DNA from: Nemertoderma westbladi
Taxonomy: Eukaryota; Xenacoelomorpha; Nemertodermatida; Nemertodermatidae
Direction of reading: 5' to 3'
NCBI GenBank assembly: GCA_032718475.1
Contig: JAUCBJ010004077.1
Coordinates: 1-21,479 of the forward strand
DNA length: 21,479 nucleotides
The position numbers and the translations under genes were made by a program. Below the pieces are notes generated by a model that saw only the letters and a list, made by a program, of their open reading frames with translations, had not been told where the DNA came from and did no database searches. Positions 7,231 to 16,275 of the stretch are shown in pieces. How positions within the stretch are numbered: position 1 is the stretch's first letter; each line of letters begins with the position of its first letter.

Positions 7231-7440
7231 TTGCCGAATTCTGGGCGTAGTATTAACCTTATGCCTGAATTTGAGTCCTGGAAATACACAAAAGGGGAAG
7301 GAGCCTTATCATTCGTGAGTATTGGACCTACAAGCTACAAAATTAGAATATTTGTAAAATGTACACCGGACCCAGTAATTATATACGTGAAGGATCTGAA
7401 ACCGATTTTGACCGTTAGAATCAATACACACGCGCGTTAG
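7231..7440 (+). pseudogene. Possible LTR-element integrase tail
   Basis: A 69-codon frame ends in a segment of the form GP...YKIRIF...VIIYVKDLKPI. Ty3/gypsy-type integrases often end in a GPY/F module of this kind (GPY-K/R-I ... VKDLKP), which helps position the integrase on chromatin. The catalytic DDE core is not visible upstream. Identification rests on a short motif only. The frame may instead be chance. Confidence 0.25.
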
Positions 7441-7711
7441 AAATTATTTACACCTCAAAATATATAAAATAATTTTTGTCCGTACTGCATTTTGCCCGCT
7501 AGTTAGACATTTAGCTAGCGCCTCTCTATCTCTCACCCGCATATAAATCACACCGCGGCAAAGTATACGAGCGCCCTTAGTCCGTCAGTGAGTCAGCCCG
7601 ATTCTAGGATTCGCTGCGCGCGGGATTTTGTTTTATCGAAGTTTGTCCATTCGTAGACTGTTTTCTGCCTCACCGGTTATAAGAGACCGATACTGCAATA
7701 TATTCGCTTAC
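7441..7711. other. Promoter-like spacer, no gene
   Basis: There is no convincing ORF. A TATAAATC motif lies near 7542 and is followed by GTCCGTCAGTGAGTC near 7580-7595, which would suit an LTR or gene promoter. GCTAG...CTAGC inverted bases lie near 7498-7520. Assignment is open. Confidence 0.3.
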
Positions 7712-8845
7712 TTAGAGTTTACTGTTTTGGTGAGAAGGTCGGATTATGTTTTGATTCACAGACTTTACAGTAGGATATTGCAGGGTACGTTGCCGTCTCT
7801 TCCAATAAATAGTATTAGATGATTTATCGATCCTAACAATGAAATTATAAATGAGATTACGAATCACAGCAGCACAACTAGGCAAACGATTAAATAAAAA
7901 CATTTCTGAGGCACTACAATTTTTGGGATATCCCATAAGAATTCGAAATGTATTATTATATGATGCTGTAAATTTATTATATATAGTTTTAGTATAATTG
8001 CACCATAAGTGAGCTGTATACATCGGCGTACAATAGGATTGAAATAAACGTTGCTTAATATCATTTGAACACATAAAAAATCTGCGTTTCAAACTATTTG
8101 CCTGCATATATAGTTTCCTACGTTGTCGTAAAATATCTCTATCATCAGATAGTGTATTGGTAATATAATGTCCTAAATATTTATATTCTTTTTTGATTGG
8201 AAGAGCAATATTGCCTATTTTAAATGAAGGAAAATTCCACGATATTTGAGATTTTGATCGAATATATAAAGTAGCACTTTTTGTTGCGTTGAAAATTACA
8301 TCATATTCGTCTCCAAACTCAGAGTACAATTTCAGAAGTTTTTGCATACCTTTTACAGACGGAGACAATAAAACTAAATCATCAGCGTACAAAATATTAT
8401 TGCATAATGTATGATACATAAGACACCCTATATTGCAGCTATTTAATTTAGTAGATAATATATTCATATAAATGTTAAATAGGAAAGGGCTCAGTATTCC
8501 ACCCTGTCTTACTCCATTAGAAACGGTGAAAGAAGCTGAAACATCTGGGCCCCACCTAACACAGAATGTTTGATGAACATACCAGAAAATTATTAATCGC
8601 ACTATATATTGGGGAACCCCCCGTTTAATTAGAGTACCAAAAAGCACATCATGGTTTATTCTATCAAATGCCTTAGAGGCGTCCAAGAAAGTGACAAACA
8701 TAGTAGATTGTAACTGTCTGTATTTGTATATCATTTCTTTCAGGGAAAATATGCACATATCGGTACCTAATTTACTTTTAAAACCAAATTGATTATGCGT
8801 TGTTTTTAGATTAGGTTCTATCCCATGCAGTATTATTTTTTCCAT
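7712..8845 (-). pseudogene. LINE reverse transcriptase core, intact catalytic motifs
   Basis: The 377-codon open frame holds RT motif A (FLDASKAFDRI), motif B (NGVRQGGILSPFLFNIYMN), and motif C with the intact catalytic YADD (ILYADDLVLLS). It is followed by the thumb-like segment KYLGHYI and the Trp/Cys-rich C-terminal part. The enzyme copies element RNA into DNA at the nicked target. The frame is one of the least damaged in the window, yet the rest of the ORF is broken or missing, so it is a dead copy. The ATG at 8845 is internal; the true ORF continues upstream in a shifted frame. Confidence 0.8.
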
Positions 8846-9108
8846 TACCTTTGAAATGATGTTGCTCTGTAATTATCTTTACTGTTAATTTTAGCTGTTT
8901 TATCTTTAATTATCGGCACCAATATAACAGATATTAAGTTATTAGGAAGATAACCATGAACAAAGAAACTCGTAAATAAAGTTGCTAAAATTTCATATAG
9001 TATACTGCTAATGTACTTTAAATGTTCTGCAAATATGCCGTCTAAACCACAAGATTTATTTATTTGATAAAGACTCAATATTACTACGAAACTCCTCAGC
9101 ACTAACAC
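8845..9108 (-). pseudogene. LINE RT N-terminal segment
   Basis: The frame encodes the RT fingers region: NKSCGLDGIFAEHLKY, then LPNNLISVILVPIIKD (the IPIxK-type motif) and DNYR, which precedes the SK-x-x-EK region at the start of the next frame near 8845. The shift between frames lies at about 8850. Upstream, an in-frame AEEFRSNIESL reads in another frame, so a second shift lies near 9065. Confidence 0.75.
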
Positions 9109-9118
9109 ACATATCTTC

Positions 9119-9162
9119 GTAATTAATTAATAATTAATTAATAAATAATAAATTAATTATTG
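9119..9162. repeat. AT-only TTAATTAA/AATAAT microsatellite
   Basis: The segment is a run of TTAAT and AATAA steps with self-complementary character, inserted in the linker coding region of the minus-strand LINE. Confidence 0.8.
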
Positions 9163-9775
9163 GTTGTGCGCTTTAAACAATTAAAAAGATCATAATAATG
9201 TTTACACCACATCTCAGCAATCTCTGCAGTACCTGTAGTACCATCAATCGAAGTTGGTAATGGAGTATTACAATTGTTTATTTTTTTAATTTCTTTCCAA
9301 AAGTCACGAGTATTTTTTACCAGACAGTTTTTTCGCTAACATTTCGCAACGAATTTTGTTTTCTTTATTTTTGGCTGCGCGGACAGCGTATTTAAAACGC
9401 AAGTCCGCTCGCCTTTTCAGATCGAAAATTGGGCCAGATCGGGGTCGTCCCGCCTCACGCCACAGAGAGAATGTATCGCGAGATGCATCATAATGTTGCC
9501 TAATCAGATCATTCCACCCAGGAATGATATTTTTACTATTTGTTCTAGAACCCTTAGTGTGTTCGGATTCATTTAAGGCAGAAATAACCGATTCATAAAA
9601 AATTTCTAAATTAGATATATGGTCACTATCTGTACAGTTAATGTCTTTACATAAAATATAATCGCCAGTACACGAGGAGAGCTTATCTAATTTAAGCGCC
9701 GTTTGCTCACAAAAATTATCTATATCTTTTTTATTAGCTCTACTCCAGTTAAATTTACATCCTATGACAATAATC

Positions 9776-10269
9776 TATAAGGTTACTCACTGCTATGTTA
9801 GGTGGGAGGGAGTTGATGGTAATAATGAATGAGGAGGGACCCAACTAACACTACGTTTGTCTATGGAGACGTTTGTCTCCTTACAGCCAGATGGCTGGCT
9901 TTTCTAGTTGAATCATATTATTCCGCAACTAAATAATTTACTCTTTTAGACGAATTTGTGCGTTTTTTTGCCGGACTAACAAATTTTGGCGACGTTCTGT
10001 GCGAGATTGGCGATATTATATGTTGCTCAGATGACTGAATATCTCAAATAAAAAAGTTGGTGCATACTCGACGAGTTGAAATCGGTGAAATTCGACTTTA
10101 CAGTGACCCCGAGATCGAAACGCCACAAAAAATATACAGTCTTGTGTGCAACCAAAATTTATGGAGAGTTTGTTATTAAAATTTTTGCTTACCTGCTTGC
10201 GTTTTTGAGATATTAGATGGTTATACACAAACACACAACCACATCGTGTTTTTGAACGGCTCAACTCTT
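9776..10269. other. Spacer without a recognised gene
   Basis: AT-rich sequence between two LINE remnants. It holds a small perfect hairpin GGAGAC-GTTT-GTCTCC (9865-9880) and the 13-mer shared with 6563-6575. No supported ORF is present. Confidence 0.5.
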
Positions 10270-10316
10270 GACAAGAACTACCCAGTTGACAAGAGTTAGC
10301 AGCTGCAGAAACAGTT

Positions 10317-10752
10317 CCTGTATACCCTCGAAACAGGAAAAGGGCCCCCTGGACTGACAACAAAATTCAGAAGTGCCGAAATGACCTTCATAAGGCGCAG
10401 AAAGAGTCCCGACTCAAACAGACTACAGCAGGCAAGAATGCAGTTAAGGCTGCATCTAGGTCCCTGAACAGGCAGTACTCTGTTAATCTACAGGAGCTAA
10501 TAAACCAACAGGTTGATGCCATCAATGATGCTGACGACAGCAGGCAATCATCCCAGGCATGGAAATCGATCAATCTGCTTACTGGGCGGAAAAGCCAACC
10601 AACCACCAAGGTTAAGGCTGAATCACCAGCCGATCGCCTAAATGGTTGGAAAGCCCACTTTGAAAAGCTCCTCAATAATGACAGGGTATTGCCTGATAAC
10701 TTTATAGAAGTAAAAGTGTCTGAGTCTGTACTCCCAGATATTCCCATTGGCA
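10317..10752 (+). pseudogene. RTE ORF2, linker region
   Basis: In frame with a stop just upstream near 10287, this stretch encodes the linker between endonuclease and RT: RKRAPWTDNKIQKC, a Lys/Arg/Gln-rich helix-like segment, SSQAWKSINLLTGRK, and RLNGWKAHFEKLLNN. These are standard pre-RT segments of RTE-like ORF2 proteins. The reading moves to the next frame at about 10745. Confidence 0.75.
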
Positions 10753-12321
10753 ATGGAAGTGAAGGCTGCTGCAAAGAGCATTAAGACCAATCGTGCCAGT
10801 GGAGTAGATGGTGTTCCCCCTGAGGTCTTTAAAATACCTGAGTGTTTAAAGCTCATCTATCCCATCATAGTAGACATGTACCGAACAACAAGTGTCCCAC
10901 AAGAAATGAAAACAAATAAGTTGGTGCCAGTTCCCAAGAAGGGCAACCTAACACTCTATGGTTCTTTTCGGGGAATCTCATTGATCTCGATTGCTGCAAA
11001 GCTATACAATAGGATTCTATTAAATCGCATCAGGGATCCCATTGAGAGACTGCTCCGTGGAAATCAGAATGGGTTCCGTAAAGGTCGTGGGACCATGGAG
11101 CCCATTTTGGCACTTAGAAGGATAATTGAAGAATTATCAAAAAAGAAAGACAGGCATCTGGCTGTTATCTTTGTTGACTTCTTCAAGGCCTTTGATTCAG
11201 TCTCTCAGTCACGTATGTTCAGCATACTTTCATTATATGGGATTCCTGATGAAATTATTGCAGCAATCAGATCAGTATACGATGGTTCGACAACATTTGT
11301 GTCTACTGTTGACGGTGACACAGAACCATTTGAATTGTTATGGGGCGTCCTCCAAGGAGACACACTTGCACCATTCTTGTTCATTATTGTGGTTGACTAT
11401 GTTCTACGCATGTCCTTAGATCATCATAATGATGATGGGGTGATGATAACTCCACCTACTGGCTCTACAAGTCGAGGAAATCCTGCCAAGTACCTAACTG
11501 ATCTAGACTTTGCTGATGACTTAGGAGTACTCTCAGAATCATTAGAGGGAGCCCAACGGCTCCTCAGTTCATTAGAACATGCTGCTTCTAGTGTTGGTCT
11601 TTTTATTAACTCCAGAAAGACCAAAATTCTGACAGTTAACTTTGAAAGTCCTCAGCAAGTCTCTGATCGGATGAGCATAAGCTCAAAGGATGGTATGCTT
11701 GAGCATGTGGACGACTTCTGTTACCTGGGATCATGGATCCGGAAGTCAGGTGAGGACCTTCGAATGCGTAAGGGAAAGGCATGGGCAGCCTTGAATAGGC
11801 TTTCCAGGATTTGGAAGTCACCTAGAATTAATCGGAAACTTAAGGTCCGATTATTTAGAGCAGCAGTAGTTCCAGTACTCCTCTACGGGAGTCCATGCTG
11901 GGCTCTAACTGCTGAGGACACCAAATCTCTGGATGGCACATTCACAAGAATGCTACGCCGGGTTCATTGTGTCAAGTACAATGCACACATCTCCAACCAG
12001 ACACTATATAACATTGGAGGTGTCTCATTGGTTCCCCCAAGCTTGACAATAGAACAAAATCGCCTCCGCTTTGCAGGACATTGCTTTCGCCGTGAGGACC
12101 AGCCAGTGCATAATCTTGTACTTTGGCAGCCTCATAGAGTGAATAAGCATGGTGGACAGCCCATGACTTTCTTGAGACGCATCTTAAAGGACACTGGCCT
12201 TAAAGATGCGGATGATCTAGCAAATGTCATGGGTGATAGGGAGTTGTGGCGGTGCAATTTTGTTGACAAGCCGGCACAGCATTCTTCAAAATGCAACTGC
12301 AATGCAGCATGCCGATCCTAG
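10747..12321 (+). CDS. RTE-type reverse transcriptase
   Basis: The 524-codon open frame contains the complete RT core. It begins with SIKTNRASGVDGVPPEV, followed by LVPVPKKGN, motif A (IFVDFFKAFDSV), motif B (WGVLQGDTLAPFLFIIVVD) and motif C with the catalytic FADD (DLDFADDLGVL). The C-terminal part has YLGSWI, SPCWALT, and the Cys/His-bearing RLRFAGHCFRRED. The protein would copy element RNA by target-primed reverse transcription. The stated start is not a true initiator; the frame is entered from the upstream linker after a single frameshift. The stop codon TAG at 12319-12321 is the first unit of the TAG tail. All catalytic residues are kept, so RT activity was lost only through the frameshift and truncation. 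Confidence 0.85.
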   Translation: MAMEVKAAAKSIKTNRASGVDGVPPEVFKIPECLKLIYPIIVDMYRTTSVPQEMKTNKLVPVPKKGNLTLYGSFRGISLISIAAKLYNRILLNRIRDPIERLLRGNQNGFRKGRGTMEPILALRRIIEELSKKKDRHLAVIFVDFFKAFDSVSQSRMFSILSLYGIPDEIIAAIRSVYDGSTTFVSTVDGDTEPFELLWGVLQGDTLAPFLFIIVVDYVLRMSLDHHNDDGVMITPPTGSTSRGNPAKYLTDLDFADDLGVLSESLEGAQRLLSSLEHAASSVGLFINSRKTKILTVNFESPQQVSDRMSISSKDGMLEHVDDFCYLGSWIRKSGEDLRMRKGKAWAALNRLSRIWKSPRINRKLKVRLFRAAVVPVLLYGSPCWALTAEDTKSLDGTFTRMLRRVHCVKYNAHISNQTLYNIGGVSLVPPSLTIEQNRLRFAGHCFRREDQPVHNLVLWQPHRVNKHGGQPMTFLRRILKDTGLKDADDLANVMGDRELWRCNFVDKPAQHSSKCNCNAACRS

Positions 12322-12336
12322 TAGTAGTAGTAGTAG
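12319..12336 (+). repeat. TAG6 tail of the RTE element
   Basis: Six TAG units in phase with the ORF; the first is the stop codon. Confidence 0.95.
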
Positions 12337-13640
12337 TGGTCTATTAATAGGCAGGTTCGTTATTAACGTGATTGATAACCACTAGACTACGTGACCAAGA
12401 GAATTTGAAATTTTCGACTGACTATTTTTAAACATCAATAACTTCGGTTCAAATGGGCCATTTAATCTGAAACTTTTTTCATTGGATAGAGGATAGATTT
12501 TAGTGTGTGAAGTAGGATACAACTTGACTTATGTGCACTTAGTGCAAAATGCACTTAAAAAGTGTACATTTTTTATATATTTCAAACACTATTATTTCCA
12601 GTTCTACTCATCGTAGAATGATATTTTTTGGATTAAAATGTAGTTTGGAGTGATTTCTAACTATAATCGTAACATTTGTTTAACTTTTTATGTCTATAAA
12701 GTGACTTAAAATGTCCATGAATATGGTCCAAAATCGCAAATGTCGAGATTTATTAAATTGGATTCTTGACACTTTTAGCGACACTGACACTTGATCATAC
12801 ACCATCGTAGATCGGTAGAGGATAAACATAAGTTTGTTAAATAAGAACCACCATTACGATCTGATAAAGTGCACTTGTACAAATAAGTGTGCAAAAGTGC
12901 AAATTTTTTAATAAGGTCAAATTATATAGTATTGGGTTCTTTTCTTTGCAGATACTTTATTTTCATATTAATATGTTGTTTGGACCATACTGAGCGTATT
13001 AGGGATTGTGTACAAATAACCGGCCCTCATGAGGCTTCGATTGGGTAAATTAATAAAACATAAGGTTGTATGTAATATTCTAAAAAGCCAGTGTGATATT
13101 AAATGCACTTTAAATAATAAATAGAAATCAAATAACAATTGGACCACACAATTAAAAACTCGCACAATTTTGTACTTATTATATCGCTTCAAATTAATTC
13201 AACAGTGGATATTTGGGTGAAGGGGGAAGTTACAGTGAGTATTCGGGGGAAGTTTGGTGAACTGCATTTATGCAGTGAATCCAAACTTCCCCCTTTGAGA
13301 TATCATATACTTAAGACATGCTAGGTTGTCAGGGAAATAAATATTTGTTACTGTCACACTTTGCTTCCATTTATCCTATCCTTTATTATTACCCCAGTCA
13401 GATAAGAGATAATAAATCAGTAAAAACCAAACTAAACTGTCTTTCATACAATCAAATTTCTAACTAAAGACGGGTGAATGACCATGACCATGGAAATAAT
13501 TTTAAATATAATCGTATATCAACTATTCGGGGAGGTTTCCAAGTTAAACCCGAACACAATTATTTCGTTATATATATAGTAAATAACGTTGTAATGCAAC
13601 TGTAATTAAAGGTGTAATATTATGGTTTTGTTCAGAAATG
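12337..13640. other. AT-rich spacer without genes
   Basis: No supported ORF is present. Two similar GTGCACTT...ATTTTTTA segments lie about 335 bp apart (12533-12577 and 12869-12915). A strong hairpin is at 13245-13293. The rest is unremarkable AT-rich sequence. Confidence 0.6.
13245..13293. repeat. Perfect 13-bp hairpin
   Basis: GGGGGAAGTTTGG (13245-13257) pairs with CCAAACTTCCCCC (13281-13293). Inside, CTGCA-TTTA-TGCAG forms a second stem. A partial direct copy (GGGGGAAGTTA) lies 22 bp upstream. It may be a miniature foldback element or a structured RNA. Nothing shows transcription. Confidence 0.75.
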
Positions 13641-13752
13641 GAAAAAATGAGAAAGCGCGTCACCGGGGGTTGAGCCAGCGCTATACGTACGTTTCAGCCT
13701 ATCAGGCCTCTTCAGTAGCGCTAACCAGTTCAGCCACTTGCCCCTGACACTC
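13640..13752 (-). ncRNA. Pol III SINE-like unit with hammerhead ribozyme
   Basis: On the minus strand a tRNA-like start (GGGGCAAG, then A box TGGCTGAACTGG at 13736-13725, one mismatch to consensus) is followed by a complete hammerhead ribozyme (13722-13677). The B-box-like GGCTCAACCCC (13676-13666, three mismatches) comes next, then a T6 Pol III terminator (13647-13642). The ribozyme fills the space between the two promoter boxes. The schistosome Sm-alpha repeats are known to combine a Pol III promoter and a type-I hammerhead in a similar way; the likeness here is inferred from layout. The unit lies about 40 bp beyond the tail of an RTE fragment on the same strand, which could have supplied the retrotransposition machinery. 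Confidence 0.7.
13677..13722 (-). ncRNA. Type-I hammerhead ribozyme
   Basis: Read on the minus strand, every invariant core position is present. Stem I pairs AGCGCTA (13722-13716) with TAGCGCT (13683-13677), 7 perfect bp. The core CTGAAGA (13715-13709) matches CUGANGA. Stem II is GGCCT-GAT-AGGCT (13708-13696), 5 bp with one G-U pair at its base. GAA (13695-13693) is core G12 A13 A14. Stem III is ACG-TA-CGT (13692-13685), starting with the required A15.1-U16.1 pair. The cleavage nucleotide H17 is A (13684), giving a GUA site instead of the commoner GUC. The open end is at stem I, so the ribozyme is type I. The 3-bp stem III with a 2-nt loop would be weak alone, but is self-complementary and would suit action as a dimer, as described for animal type-I hammerheads. 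Confidence 0.88.
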
Positions 13753-13791
13753 ACACTCCCACCTAATCCACTTCTATTGAACGGGCAGTCT

Positions 13792-14130
13792 TACTACTAC
13801 TAGGTCGAGCGAACTCGGACAGTAGAAATGAGATCCTTCCAGGCTTCCCGATTCTCCATAGTTGTCGCTATTTCGTTTCTCCTAAGTTCAGTATCCCTTT
13901 CAAGTTGATTTATATATGTTATGGCCGGTCGTCCACGACTACGCTTTCCATGAGTTGGTTGCCAGAAAAGTAGATCTGGTATGACCTCGTCTTTACTTCG
14001 CCAGCAGTGCCCACTGAATCTTAATCTGCGTTCATGGAGAGTGGTTGATACAGGTGGTATTGTACCATAAAGCTCGGCGTTTGTCATGTGTTGTCTCCAG
14101 CTGATGTTTAGGGCTGCCCTTACACCTTCA
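13792..14130 (-). mobile_element. RTE-like LINE 3' fragment
   Basis: The minus strand encodes the C-terminal end of an ORF2: VRAALNISWRQHMTNAELYG, then RRLRFSGHCWRSKDEV, LLFWQPTHGKRSRGRP and a final ENREAWKDL segment. These are common at the C-terminus of RTE-like ORF2 proteins. The open frame ends with a TAG at 13802-13800, the first of three TAG units followed by TAA. The protein differs clearly from the 10.3-12.3 kb copy (RFSGHCWRSKDE versus RFAGHCFRREDQ), so it is a second subfamily. Everything upstream, including RT and endonuclease, is missing. Confidence 0.8.
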
Positions 14131-14340
14131 AAATTAAAGAGTAGTGATTAATTCACTATAGTTTTTGTACAAAATGTGTGGAATGGGTCAACTCAATATC
14201 AAGTATTAATTGGTGGACATAGTCTTGAAATTTTGTAAAATAACTCAAGAACTAATGACTCTACTCATATTTGGAAGATGTCTACACCCACTATATCGAT
14301 CATTTCTGTGATGTGTCTATTCTTGATTCCTTGACATAAT
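14131..14340. repeat. Dispersed repeat, copy 1
   Basis: The segment around 14240-14320 (CTCAAGAACT, then CTCTAC, then GATGTCTACACCCACTA and ATCATTTCTGTGATG) lines up with 17715-17800 over about 80 bp at roughly 70% identity by eye. The two copies flank the endonuclease/RT LINE. No ORF is present. Confidence 0.5.
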
Positions 14341-14436
14341 TAAAAGTATCATACTATCGACTATTGACTCAGTAATGTGGAGCGATTGCAGTTTGGTCTA
14401 CGCCCTCGCACCCGCCCGGCAAATCAAACACAATGA

Positions 14437-15783
14437 CTTGGTGCTAACATTGCAGCAACCGAGACACACATACAGGCTGTCACCACGAACCACAAAACTA
14501 AAAAACAACAGTTACTTTCAAAATCACGAGCGGCAGATAAACAAACGATACTCTGTACCGGATGTAATAAACCTTATCGATACTTAGCCAGTCTAGATAA
14601 ACGTCAGAAACTATGTTCACGCTCCCAAACTCTACACAACCAGCAACCAATGAACGAATTACCGTTTCCAGTCGACACTCTCCCCCCTCAGAACTCCAAC
14701 TCTAACACAATCACGCTCATTGGATGGAATGTTGAGGGCGCCAATACAACAATGGAAACAACCATAGATAACTCATTTGTATTGAACGATATTCTGCTAC
14801 TAACTGAAACTCTCGATAACGATCTGACGATTCCGGGCTTCTCCTGCAAAAATATTCCTTCTAGCAAAGGTGAACATGGCCGCCCTTTCGGTGGTATTAG
14901 TGTAGCAATCAATATGAAACATGGTGCTACGCAGAATGTAATTTACAAAAGTGAGTCATTACTGGCAGTTCATTTTGCAAAATTTGTATTCGTATGCAGT
15001 TACTTTAAACCAAACACCGACGTAGCGGAAATACTACTCGAACTAGTAAATGCGGTAAACATGATCAGATCCACAACGAAACACCCTATTGTAACTGTTG
15101 GGGACTTCAACTGCCGCCTCGAAACTGGCGACCGTGGGAGATTGTTAAGCGAAGGGCTACGCGGAGCTGGACTGCACTGCTTACCAGACCCAACTGTCCC
15201 CACTTACTACAGCTGGAACGGCTCGAGTGTAATTGATCTGGTTTTTGTAGATGAGTCGCTGCTTAATCTAACCACATTAAACGTGAAACCAACAGTCAAC
15301 ACAAAACACCAACGCATTGTCATCGATCTACTCACAAATGATATCACGGAGCGCAATCAAAGAACTCCAACTAATAGACGAATTGATACGGAAAAACTCG
15401 GTTCTATTCTCAACCAAGATGAATTTCAGGCGGCGCTCAACGATGGAGTCGACTCAGCATGTAGCTATATAACATCCGCTATTACTAAATCGGCTATAAC
15501 GCGCAAACCACGGAAATCAAAACCTTGGTTTGATCGTGAATGTTATTTGGCCAAGGAGGAACTCACGGCATGTTTTAATGCAATGCGCATGAATAGTACA
15601 GATGAGTCTAGGGAAGTTCATACAACCACTAAACGGAGGTATAAACTGTTATTATTAAACAAGATGAAATTATATAAAGCGCGGAAAGAAATACGCTTGA
15701 TCGAAAATAGCGAAGAAGATAAAGCATCTTTCTGGAATATCTTAAAGTGTAATCGGACCGCTACTAAACCTGCTGCGCAATAA
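14437..15783 (+). pseudogene. LINE ORF2: Cys/His motif and APE endonuclease
   Basis: The frame is open from 14437, beyond the ATG at 14650. Upstream of that ATG it encodes CX2CX16CX6H (CTGCNKPYRYL...KLC...H), a possible zinc-binding module. The endonuclease follows: LIGWNVEGAN (catalytic Asn), LLTETLDNDL (metal-binding Glu), RPFGGISVAI, VTVGDFNCRL (Asp/Asn), SSVIDLVFVDE and a final TKHQRIVIDL with the catalytic His. All the key residues of an apurinic-like endonuclease are therefore present. It would nick the target DNA for first-strand priming. A Lys/Arg-rich linker follows (KPWFDRECYLAKEEL, KSSFWNILK-like segment). The frame ends in a TAA at 15781-15783; the reading resumes in the same frame directly after it. 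Confidence 0.8.
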
Positions 15784-15786
15784 GTC

Positions 15787-16275
15787 TTGGAAGAATCGTG
15801 GTCTACTCATTTTACGAATCTACTATCAACCGAAAATAATCCACAACTACCAACCATCCCCGAACGGCCATCTAACGACTTAGACAAACCGATTGATCCC
15901 GCTGATATCACGGAAGCGGTTTACAGTCAAAAGCCGAATAAAGCAGCTGGTCCGGACGGTATCACCAGTGAAGCCTTGAAGTATGGTTTTGGTCACCTGC
16001 TTCCGTTTTTACTGACATTGTTTAGTGTTTGTTTTGCAACTGCTGCTTGCCCTGCAACCTGGCTAAAATCATACCTAATTATGCTCTATAAGGGTAAGGG
16101 AAGTAAATTATCCCCGGACTGTTACCGTGGAATAGCGCTACTATCATGTTTGTTTAAAGTATATATTTCGATATTATTCACACGCCTATACGAATTTGCA
16201 GAACGCCGAGGCCTACTACCAGATGCGCAATACGGTTACAGAAAATCACGTTCGACGATCGACGCTGTAAACGTC
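15787..16275 (+). pseudogene. LINE ORF2: RT N-terminal part
   Basis: In the same frame as the endonuclease, separated only by a TAA. It encodes WSTHFTNLL, then the RT start NKAAGPDGITSEALKYG, KSYLIMLYKGKGSKLSPD, CYRGIALLSCLFKVYISIL and the AQYGYRKSRSTIDAV segment. After about 16270 the correct reading continues in another frame, so the last 90 bases of the open frame (to 16365) are out of register. Confidence 0.8.

Larger units (their letters stand above)
7712..9775 (-). mobile_element. CR1/L2-type LINE, 5'-truncated
   Basis: The minus strand carries the remains of an ORF2 from the end of the endonuclease linker to past the RT. Reading from 9775 down: a linker with the stretch IIPGWNDLIRQHYDASRDTF, then a segment with DFWKEIKKIN, then NKSCGLDG (RT motif 1 area), then the RT core. 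The apurinic-type endonuclease domain is missing, as is usual for 5' truncation in target-primed insertion. The linker and post-RT segments (AHLWC, FRILMGYPKNCSASEMF) are of the type known in CR1/L2-superfamily elements of fish, molluscs and cnidarians (Crack/Daphne-like). Clade assignment is from memory of motifs. Frameshifts and an AT-rich insertion (about 9119-9162) show that it is inactive. Confidence 0.8.
10270..12336 (+). mobile_element. RTE-type LINE, 5'-truncated, TAG tail
   Basis: A plus-strand ORF2 from the endonuclease-RT linker to the 3' end. The C-terminal segment has the CWALT, RMLRRVH and RLRFAGHCFRRED motifs found in RTE-like LINEs. The element ends in six TAG units (12319-12336), the simple-repeat tail typical of RTE rather than poly(A). 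The endonuclease is missing and one frameshift near 10745 breaks the ORF. The long open RT frame suggests a fairly young insertion. A related, older 3' fragment lies at 19606-19975. Confidence 0.85.

Noticed and set aside
10016-10856. Minus-strand frames over the RTE linker
   Set aside because: They are shadows of the plus-strand ORF2, which has clear LINE motifs.
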